From: Hofstenia miamia
Taxonomy: Eukaryota; Xenacoelomorpha; Acoela
Length of the DNA: 64,000 bases
Direction: 5' to 3'
NCBI GenBank assembly: GCA_004352715.1
Contig: SCFE01000063.1
Location: 869,992 to 933,991, forward strand
Shown here: piece by piece, positions 11,501 to 23,400 of the stretch
How positions within the stretch are numbered: the stretch's first letter is position 1
How the letters are laid out: every line of letters begins with the position of its first letter
Position numbers and translations under genes: made by a program
The notes under the pieces: generated by a model
Told to the model about the DNA's origin: nothing
Databases searched by the model: none
Seen by the model: only the letters and a program-made list of their open reading frames with translations

Positions 11501-14394
11501 GATTAATTGATTCTTAATTTGTTATAATTGATCTAGCATTTAGTATTTGATAATTGATTGATTCACCTGGCCAATTTGATTCAATTATCAATTAGCAGTT
11601 GTCAACAACATTGCTTGAACTATTCAGACCTCAACGTATAATCGGCAACATTCGGTCTAAACCCTAAGCCTAAACCCTTCTTGTTTATAAATTTTTTTTG
11701 AAAACAAGTTTTTGAAAAAAATATTTAGCAATCAATATCCGTAATTTATTGATAATAGATAGTTATTGATAAATTATTAGCTCTTGTCACTTGATTATCG
11801 CACTGACCTAGACACGGCAATCCAATGAACTAAAATTGCTTCTTTGATCTAAAAATTCAAATTTTTAACTAATACCATAATATATTTGATGTTATCAGAG
11901 AAATCTGATTTAAATTGAAATCCAATCTTGAAAATGGTGTACCCAGCTTCAATGATATAGTACTGAACCGAAACCGAAAGCTATGTTAAATTTGATAGGT
12001 GCAATATAACTTTTTCTGAAATATATGAAACCATTTACTTCGCAGAAAAAGGTATTTATAAAATCAACGTTTATTTCAAAACTGAAAAATTATTAACAGA
12101 GCTGTGTGTCAGATTCACCCCTGAAAACTACACTTTTTGCAAAAAATATTTTTTCCTGTACTTCATTATTTTGAAATTACGTACAGAAAAAACCTGTTCT
12201 TGTTTGGATTTTAAGGACATATTTTGCACATAAAGAACTTTTTAGTTTTATTATTGAACTAAAACCCCTTGGCCAACTCTCAAACACATTTTTTCATTAA
12301 TCAAAGACAACTACACCTTTTACCGTACATGTACAGAGGCAATACTCCAGAGTTATAGATGAAGATGATTTCCTGTATGGAGAAAAAGTAAACATTGCAT
12401 TAATTTATCCTTTGTTTTGTTTCTTAGTTTCTTTTTTTAAATAAATGTATGGTTTGATATTTATTTTAAATTGAATGACTTATGTTTTTATTTGAATGCG
12501 CTATATTATAAATTGATTACGTTGTTTTAAATTGAATGCAGTATTGTTAATTTGAATGCGTTAGTTTTTAAATTGAACTTTAAAAGTTGTAGAATAACCG
12601 TTTTGATCATCTAGCATCTGATTTTACACACCGGGTCGCCTCTACCAACTTATATTAACAGGTTTTGTGTGCTGGAAATATTGCAACTAAATTGTAGCTA
12701 ATACGATATCAATATTTAAATCCAATATGCCCAGGATTTTGTTAAGTGAATTGTGTTGTGGAATAGAATATATAAATAATATCGTCATTCAAACACAATG
12801 AATGGTATTTTTTTAGTATGTTCCACCTATGAGCGGTTGATTTTAGTCCCTCTCACTTTAAATATTTCGTATTTTTAAGGGCGTGGGTATATATATAGTT
12901 CACTAAATGCTCAAGAAAATTATGGAAGTGATGATAAACAAAATATTTGTAACAAGATTGTTACAAAATAAAATAGTTTTTATTTATTACCTACGTGTAT
13001 ATTCTGTATGGTTCTGTGCTAGGAATGTTTTGAGCTGTGTTAAAACAACTAAAAAGTACATTTAAAAGTGATGTATTAATTGGGCACTATTGTAATTTAA
13101 AACAATGATGTGATGGGTTTTTATCCTTGTAGTTATCCTTCCGTGAGACAAAATTAAGTTTAGATTTAATGTAATTTAAGATATAGTTTGGACATTGTAA
13201 CTGAAGCTCTGTCCTGTGCATAATATATTCTTATTATCTTGCACATCCAATTACTCTAATTTTACCTTGAACTCGCCAGGTGTTATTGACATTGTTTGAA
13301 GCAAAAATCTAGGGGCAATATTTTTTCTATTTTCTTAAAAAATTCTCATTTTCAAGAATATATTAGTGAATGTCATGAATTTACCATTTCATAAAGCATT
13401 AATAAGCAGTTGTTTTCTCTTATATATTAAAACCATTCTCGTCACATTGGTTAAGTAGAATTGCGCATTTTAATATTTATCGATGTCTTCTCAACCGCGT
13501 TGATCAGTTGATTAATTATGCCGAGCGTTGATGAATTGTCGCTGACAAACAAGCTGTTGAATTGTGGGAGGCTATTTAATATTGATTGCAGATATTTTTT
13601 TGCAAACTGTTCTAACAAATGTTCAAAATGTTCGTTTAGATCCACACCTGTAAGCAGTCGAGTGATTCAATGCGCGCTTCTGAATGGTGGCCTCTTTTGG
13701 GTTTGTAATTATACTTATATATATATATATATATATAGATAGTTTTTCTCATTTAATTTAACATGTTGTAATTCTGTTTTACATACATAAGATAGCACAG
13801 TTATTTTCAAATTTAATCTAAGGGAAAAATATGTCTACATATATCGACGCCGTGTACTTTTGGAGAAATACATAGCGTCGAAAGAACCGTACAGACCGTA
13901 GAACCTTTAAAATTGTTGTGCAGACGCATTCTATGTGGTTATAAAGTTTTTTGTGTTGCAATACACAAACAGGGTTATTATATTTCATTTCAAAAAAATG
14001 TAAGGGAAAAACTATTTTTACTAAATCATACACAAAAGAATTATGTTTTAAAATTTATGGTAGACATACATACACATATTTAGACGCTCTGTACTATGGG
14101 GAGGTGTACAAAGAGTCGAAAGGCGTACACCGTGTTCAGATAAATNCCGTTTATTTGTCATAAGAATCACTCTGCTTGGTGATAGATCTTCGGCATGATG
14201 CTGTGTGCAATTGGTGAAATCAGCTGGTCTTTTACCTAAAATGAATCTTGTAACGTTTAACTACCAATTGTTTTATTTTGGTGGAAACAGAGGTCAATTA
14301 GGTTTTGTGTCAGACTTACTATTGCTATTGAGCTTCCCTGAGATGGAATAAAAATACTGGATTTATTGTTGACCCTAATCAATTTTGTGATTCT

Positions 14395-14427
<33 letters not shown>

Positions 14428-17400
14428 CAGTGGCGTCGCGTGGAAAATTTTGGACCAAGGGCCCCCTGATATAGAATTTCATAAAAGCTTTTGAAATGCA
14501 ACATTTATTTTATGTATAACTGTGTATATTTTCAGTGTTAAATCAAGATATCAATACAACATATACATGTTCTATAAAGCCCCTTCAGTGGGCTATGATT
14601 TGTACTATTAAATTTTAATCATTGATATCCAGAAGTTATGGTGGCATTTTTGGTAAAATAATATTGTAGTTCTAATATATGTATATGCTACCAAAACAAT
14701 TAATAGTAGTATCCATAATTCGATTTTTAAGCATTTACAAGCAACATTTTATGTGCCTTGATTTCCAAATATTTTAGCAGGCAACTTTTCAAAATTACAC
14801 CAGAAAATTAGATTGGAAACGTTCATCATCTGTTCTTGAAAATCACAGTGAAAATTTAGGCTTAATTCTGGAGATGTTCACAGAAACAAGCAAAATTATA
14901 GTCGGGAAATTTGGGAAAATCTTTGGTCAGCAGTAGATGACGATGTATTCAAGAATGCATGCAGGACGCGGTAGAGGTGCGCAATGAATGATTGTCAAAA
15001 CAATACTTGTCAATTTTTCAAAAAAAGTATTTTAGGGAAAAATGTATAAATCATTTATTTACAATAATTTTGTCATACTAAGATAGATTTTCAGATGTAC
15101 ATTTTGCGGCTTACAGAAGAACTTCCTTTTAATACTCTGAATAGATCGATATTATTCCGAACAAAGAATTCTGATCTATTAAATCTTCCAATGAAGATAT
15201 TTTCCATAACTAGAAGAGGAATAAAATATTTCATTTTGAAATACTTTCTTTCAAATTTATAAAGAAACAAATATAAATATTTTGCAGTCGAAAAATTTGA
15301 GATAATATATTGTTTGATAAAATATTTTTGCAAATACAGTATTATACATCCGTAGCCCTGCATGCAAGCTATGAAAGTCATAAATATATTTTCCATTTTT
15401 TCACTCATATCCTGTTATGGAGGTGGAGGCCCAATTTAATTTAAGCCAAGACTTTATATAAATGCAACATTAAATTGACAGCAAATTCCATATCAAAGTG
15501 TTCTTACGAACAGCGTAGTATAAACAAGACGCGAAGTTTTGAATGCAAGATTCTTTGTTAGCCAATAATATTTTGCAAAGGGCCCATCGGGAGGATACTG
15601 TGTCCTTAATGTCTTCTACAAAAGAGGTTTATGTTTGTTTCGTCTTGTTTGTTCATTCTTCCGGAACCAGTGACATGCATAATTTTTTCACAAAATTGTT
15701 TTCGCTTGGCTATGTTGATATCTGTGTTAGCTCCGTGCGGTACATTTGTTATTTTTTATGCTGAACAGCTGGTTTTTAAGATGACGTACCACTTTTGTAA
15801 CGCTGACTTCGAGCTGAAACTCCCGGGTAAGCATATCTCATAGTTGTCGAACCTCAATTGAGTGAATCAAAAACTCTGCCCTGTCATTTGCAGCTTGTAT
15901 TACTCTTTTTTGTCTCCGCTCCGGCTTCAATAACTTGACCGCGTTTTGAGCCTTGTTTTACCCCCAGCGCGACGTACTGGTGTACCACTATCTTCCTCCG
16001 ATGACGACATTTACAATGCACAGTCAAAAATGTCCTATCAAGTAACTTTAAACGTGCAAAACAAATCAATGTTATAAATTGAATGTACGAAATTTTAAAT
16101 TCCTTGTCTAATATTTTAAATTGCTCAGTAAAAGGAATAGATAGCATTATTAATTCTAGCTCCGTCGCTTCTACACATTGTGCTTGAGTTCAATCACTTC
16201 AGAATAATAAAACTTCTTCAAATATATTTTTATAAGATATTCCAGTGGGGCCGGACTTCATGGGCCCCTTAAGACGCGACGCCAACCCCAATATATATAT
16301 ATATATAAAGTAATGGAAAAAAGTCGTTCGGAAAAGCAGACAATTGTATCGTCTTAGCTAATTTTCTGTCATAATACAAAATAAGAATCATGTACAGTGT
16401 ATATGTAAATATATTCTTTCAGTATGCTTTTACAAAAACGTCATAACTTGTGTCAGAAGTTCGCCCCCGACTGATTACTCGGGTCATTGATCAATAGTCT
16501 GCGTTTGGGATCAGTTTGTGGTGAATTATTTGATCCATTCGTCATACTGATCAAACTTTCAATTAATGATTTACATTTAAATTAATATTCAGGGAATTTC
16601 AAGTACTTAAGTGCATAATTTCTAATTGAAGTGGTTTGTTGCTAATTAGTATTTTAGTGGGTTATTTTAGGCCAGTTTGCTCCTTTTTTATCAGATTGTG
16701 CTCCCATCGTTATATTGGATAAGTCACATTTTCTCAGGTAAGATATAATTGTGTTGTCCTAACTAATGCTAATTGATTCCGTTTAAGCTTAAACAATATT
16801 ATACTGGACAAAAAAATATTGATATGTCATATTTAACTCATATTTGGGAATATTAAGATATTCACATAATTTTTCCTTGTTAGTTAAGTTGACAAATTAT
16901 ATAAATTTATATAATTATATTCGTCTAATATAATTATATTTTATTAAATTATTCTACTTTTTATTATTTTATTTCTTGCATTATATTCTATTTATATATA
17001 TTTATATTTATTTTTTTATTTCTTGCATTATATTCTATTAAATTATTCTACTTTTTATTATTTTATGTTTTGCATTATATTTTATTATATTATTCGTAAT
17101 AAATATAAAATATTATCTCCGTTCTACCAAATTCATCTGCATATGCTGTCTATCTTATTTAAATTCAAATCTCTACAAATATCTCTCCTTTTCCTTAATG
17201 ACTATATTAAATTAAATGAGCGATCGCAAAAATGTCTGTGTTTAGATAAAAATTCTAATGGCTTTCATCACATATCAATTAAATTGTGGAATAATTTAGA
17301 TTATGAAACGCGAATAGAAAAAAAACTATAAAAAATTTAGAAAAAAATTGAAGCAGTTTCTTCTAATAATACAATATAGATTAGGGGACGGTAATACACT

Positions 17401-20400
17401 TCATGCATTCGAAACATACATCCAACATTGAGCACCTAAACAAACATTCACACAAACATTGATAATATTATCATATATTGTACATATTAATTTGTAGTTA
17501 TTTATTTGCTTATATTTTATCTTTTGTCATGTGTTAGTTTGTAGAATTTTGTATACATTGAGCAATAAATTTGCTTTGACTCTTATTATATTTCTATAGA
17601 GCAGAAAATCGAATTTCGATAATTTCCTCGAAATTATTCATTAATGATGTTAGAAAAGCATTACATACTTAAATTTAGCTTTGATATTTATATAGGCATG
17701 GAAAGTGATTTGAGCTGAACGTTGAAACCCCGTTTAACCCTATTCCAGTTGGGGGGGGCAAAATTGCTCCCCTGTCTTTAGATTTGTTATAACTTTTTTA
17801 GACCCCATTACACAACTAAATTTTTCGACTCAGTGAACAAAATTTATCTATAACCAATCCCTGAAAATTTTGAGTCAAAAGGACCTGTACTTTTTCCTCT
17901 GTAAGCATTTTCCGGAGGTCTATTGGCAAAATTTCGGTAAAAAACGGTGAAGGCTATAGCACAATATTTTTGTCTCTATAAGCTTTGAGACGTAGGTTTT
18001 CCAATGTATTATGTCTAAGGTAACACAAATCAATGAAAAAAACTTTCATTTTTGTTTTTATATCTATTTGTGGTAGAAAAAATGAAAACTTGCGATGACG
18101 TCATATTTTCAATTTTTGCAATGAATAATGCTCAAAATCTGTTCAAATAAATAATGCTTGATGTTTGGACAACTAATTATGTTATAAGTATCCAATATAC
18201 ATCAAAAAATATGTATAAGATGCTTTTTATTCCATTTTTGTTGCAAAAATGCTAAAATCAGCTATGTTGACATAAAATGATGACGTCATCACATGACCAC
18301 GTGACCAAAAACGATGGTACCTTTTTTTCTTGATGGTAACATGTCATACTACAACCCTACAAAGTTTTATCGAATTTCGTTAAGAAATTAGCATTCTAGA
18401 AAGGGGGGGGGGCAAATTTGCCCCCCCCCAACTGTTTAACGAACATAAAAAAGCCCAACTGGAATAGGGTTAAAAAATCGACCTCATGTTTTGAGTAAGT
18501 TGTGGTAGAAATTGAAGAGCTTCCTTACACCCTAAAGTCAGAAGTAGGTGACAATTAGCAATTCTTTGTATCAAGCAGAATTGTGATGGTAAAGGCTTAC
18601 CGCTACATTTCAAATTCGAACAAATCTGTACTCGTACCCGCACGTACATGTATAACACAGATGGACACGGGACGAATTTTTCAGGCCCAGTCCCTCAATT
18701 ATTATTTCCAGCCCGTTTCCGGCCTGTCAACATTTATTGATCAATTTCAACACATACATTTTTGGCTGTAGCTATAAGTACATTTGACTAAAATTTGTCT
18801 CTGACTGAGCAGAAGTTGTTGGGTGCCATATATCTTTAATGCAACTTTACACAAAGTTGGATCGGTGCTTCTATTGAGATTTAAAAAAATGTATGTTTAC
18901 AAGCTTGTTACAATACATTTTGTTCAGCCCGTCTTTTGTCCGTAATTTCGGGCCCAGCCCATGTTCATCTCTGATGTATAAGCAATACTTATAACCACAT
19001 CAACAGCATTATAAATGTTAAGCTAAAAATTTTATTTGAAAACTATTATCATCACTCAAACAGCTACGTTTTAGTGTAACTTTTTTGTTGCATATGGCGA
19101 TACTCTTTTGGATAAAGGTAGCAAGCTTTTTTGCTAATTTTGTGCAGTTAATTCTTTGGGAGAAAGATAGTCGAAACAACAGCTAACTCAATACAGTCAG
19201 ATTCTCTAAAACGTGAATCTAATCTAAGAGCTAAAAAAACAATTTATTATTATTTGAACTAGTTTTATTGGCAACAACGTGGCTGTGGCGTGATTGATCT
19301 CAACTGTGTAATTAAGAGGGATTGGACCTGTACTTTTTTCTCTGTAAGCATTTTCCGGAGGTCTATTGGCAAAATTTCGGTAAAAAACGGTGAAGATGTC
19401 TATGTTGAATTTGTTTTAAAAAAGTTTACTCTAACAAACTTTTTTGACAAATTTATATGAAATTCTTTTTATTGAATTACGGCATCAAAGATTTTGTAAA
19501 TCGTCTCTTTGTGCCTAATATATTACAAAAACTGATGTCGGTGCTTGTTTAGATGACAGTTTCCTTTATTACGCTATAAGCTTTTTGGCGCGCTTTGTTA
19601 CTCTGGTTTTCAGTATTTTTTGGGTTGTACCTCTCTTCTGTGTTACTCGCCTCGTCAATGTCTTCTGGTGGCAGGTACGGTTTCAGTACATCACGGCAGT
19701 TGTTTAGATAATATCATTGTTCAATGAAAAGTGCCTTTCAACCTAAAGATTTCAATCTATGATGCAACTTGTGATAAATTCTGCGAATTTTCTTCCAATA
19801 AATTAACCACCAACATTACATGGCTATTATCAAGTATTTTAACTGATTGAGTAACATTTATTAAACTGAATTCTTGTAGTATATTTAGCGAGTGAAACGA
19901 ATATAAGCCCCGGTGGTTTTTTTCAGCTTTATCCACAAATCAATAAAGTTCTACTAAATTAAATAATGACCAATTTCTTAATCTGACTAGAATTAAAATC
20001 ATATATTATTGCAAGTACTTCATGTATTCGTTTTGTCATTTACCCCTAGTTTTGTAGTTTGTAGTTCGTTTTCGCAAAAAGTTGATTCAATTTACAAAAC
20101 ACTCTTTTTTATATACAAGATTTCAAGTCACATTTTTAATTTGTTTTAGGATATCGCTGACGCTATTTTCAAAAAGAATCTTCCTGTGGGACACAAGCCT
20201 CCGAAAATGTCCAATTTCACTTTTAGCATTATCATAGCCGATATCTTGTTTTCTATTTTTATTGAAACAGTTTTTATACTTCAGGTAATTTATTTCAGGT
20301 GTTTAATTTTTTCTAATTGAATCTATTTTTTTATTCACGTGCTCATTTTTTTCCTCTTCACTAGTTCCTGATTAGTGCAAAATCTTTTAATAAATTCTTT

Positions 20401-23400
20401 TTAGAGTTGTCTATTTAATGTCCTTCCGTTTGGGTGGCTGGGTAATTTGATAAGTCACATGCACTTTGCTCTTCTCTATTCACTTTACGCCTTCGAATAC
20501 AAGTGGTTCAATCTTGGTATGTCATCATTGTATCATGTTAAAACCAGCATCAGATAAAGAGCAAAGTCATATTTCAGTTACAACCTAAAATAGTTTTATG
20601 CTGTTTGAAGTTTATGGTAATGTTCTTCTTGTAAAATGTATATTTTTATCATCAACATTAAGATTGACAAAAAAATTTACACAAGTTAAAGATACACTCA
20701 TAAATAACTTGAAAAATCAGATTTTTTATAAACATTTTTCTACTATTTTGATCTTTTCTGACTTTGTTTTAACAATTCTTCATACAATACGTTTTACCTT
20801 ATCTGTGTATAGCACAATATGAGGTCGGGTATAACGCTTGTTAATTAACTGTCCTTAGAAAAGTTTCTCCAGGATATTAGCAGTCCACAAATATCAAATT
20901 ATTTTCGTTTCTTGTTGTTTACCAAACTGCAAATATTTATGGAGCTAGTTTTAAATACCAACTCCTCCCTCTAAACAGGCGTGTTTCAAACTAATTATTT
21001 TCCTGATAAAAAATTTTGATAATAATATGTTTAGCCACATTATGAAAAATCAGAACATTTTAACGGGGAGTGGTTCTAAAAGGAAGAGTGACATAGTTTA
21101 CTTTAATTTCACACAACAATTGTGCTATATTTGCATAAATTATGATTTTTTGAATGACATCTATTGTCAACATGCCCATACAAGACAATGCACCCAATAC
21201 TGTACTTCAGATATCTTAAGTTAAACAAATTGTATTTAAATAAAATATAAGAAATGATTGTAAACTAGCTGAGTGAGACATTCACTATAAGCGTTGATGT
21301 CGTAACATTTATTGTTTAGATTTTATTAAGCTTAATCTAAAACAGATATAGTAAGCTATTGGCAAGTACAGTGGTATTTTAATAAACACTCCGCGGTCAC
21401 CAACTACAACAAAAGATTCTACTCTAAAATTAGATACTTTAACTATCTTTGTTTGTTATAACGCATTCACTAAAAGATTTATGCACTATTGACACTATTT
21501 GTTATAATCGTAATATATCAAGGTAACACTTCCTTGAGTCCTAGATTGTGCTCTTTTAGTTAGAATTGTTTCCATTATATGATAGGATTAACTCTTAAAT
21601 GGTCAGGTTTTTTTAATTTGTATAAGTGATACATAAACTAGAATGCTTTTAATTCCAGTTTAGGGGTCTTTAGTTCAAGAAGTCTATTAGTGATTTAGTT
21701 GATATTTTCAAATGTCAATTGCACAATTCATGTCAGGGTTGGCAAATAAATAACACGCCTGTTTTAAATCATGTTTAAACACCTGTTTTTATTGATATTT
21801 TTTAAAGTGTTTTTTATTGTGACAACGGCGTTCAGAATTTTAAGCGTTGAATGTTGATGTAGTTTTAATTGTATTTTGTAATGTAATGGAGGAGGAAAAG
21901 ACGAACTATTCGAGAACTTCCAAAGTGCACCCAATTGCCAGCGCAAGAATTTCGTGAAGTCTCAAGCCATAATAGAGAACCTGCCAGCGGGGCTGGTAGA
22001 ATATCAGCCATGTTAATGTCGCTTGTGCCAAACTCTGTTTACATAGAAAGGGGCTTCAGCATTATGAGCCTATCTCAGACAGAGCTTTGAAACCATCTTT
22101 CGCATGAAAAACTCCAAAAGTTGACCTTGTCCAAAGTCATGAAGAAAAAATAATGCTTTTCATGTAAAATCGTTTTTTTCTTATTAATTGCTCATGCTTT
22201 TAAATCACTGTTTTTAATAGGAAAAAACGTTTAAAAGGTTTTTTATTAAAAAACGTTTTTTTCCAACCGTGATTCATGCCTATCAATGTTATTTCAAATT
22301 TCTTAAAATCTGTTTTTATACAGTGTTGATGATGATTAACTATTATCAGCGCACTCATTAACATTCTTTTATTAAATTTACTATTATGTGAGGCAAATTG
22401 GATGCCAAACGCCATTTTACAAATACCATATGTATATAATACGCGCAATTTACGTACTAACTATGCTTATACAGACATGCACTATTTTTCTACTTATCCC
22501 AAAACAAATATAACTTTGCCTAATTCATTTTCTCTCTCATCCAATGCATTATACGAAACTGTTAAATTCTCTAAGAAGTATGTATTTTATATTAATTGTC
22601 TACTTGAAAAAAACGTTTTAGTTCGCATTGTTGAAAGAGGTTTTAAAAGTTTAGATTCAATGTTCCCAACTTTTTTCCAGTGAATTTACGTCATTGAATT
22701 AGTGTGATGCCTTTCGTAAGCAGGCAAAATCTTTGTACAATGACAATATGTCTTTTCAAAATATAATAATGTTAGTTGAAAAAGTTTCTCACTTGATGAC
22801 GAAAGTTTTGAAAGTAGTTGATTTGGATGTATATAGTTTTGTTCATTGTTTGTAAGACGAAGGGTTCCATGATTTTAGTTACAATGCGATATTAATGATG
22901 ACTACAAACTGTAAGAACCTGTGTTGATTTTCTAAATCGATTACTCCCCATCGTGGGTAATATAATTCACTTTTTTGTTTCTTGAACAAAATTATTGACT
23001 GATATCGGTATCAAATAAATATTGTATTGTGCAATATAAATAATTCGATGGACTGTGTTACCAAAATTATTGTGTGTACAGATCCCTACCTTGTATATAG
23101 TAGCTAGAATCTTTTAATATTTGATCTATTGTTAATTAAAATATATTTAAGATTTTATATTGCATTAACTTTGCAGACTGTATGATTACTTATTAAAAAT
23201 CAAAATATACGATTATTCCATTTCAACCAAATATTTTGGTGTCATTGAATTTAGGGTGGCCATTGCAAAAACGTATCAACGTCGTACAATCAAATTGGCC
23301 CTATTTCATAGGGTTTGGCGTTCCAATGGCGTTTCTTACTTCCTCATCAGAAAGCTTTATTATTAGGTAGTATTTTGATTTTGTTCACCATGTCAAAATC

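Noticed and set aside
13841-13890. Hammerhead ribozyme at the GTCGAAAG of the tandem hairpin unit
   Set aside because: The GAAA is present after a stem but the CUGANGA box is missing upstream.
15091-15408. 105-codon minus-strand open frame inside the hAT-like relic
   Set aside because: Phe/Tyr/Ile/Lys-rich composition of random AT-rich DNA, with no hAT transposase motif.
19537-19552. A 16-bp intron that would explain the EI24 exon 3 frame break
   Set aside because: Far too short for the intron sizes seen here, and none of the possible GT...AG pairs restores the needed phase.
22402-22683. 93-codon frame containing YNTRNLR, a word often seen in LINE C-termini
   Set aside because: The rest does not follow the LINE pattern and the match is too short to support a call.
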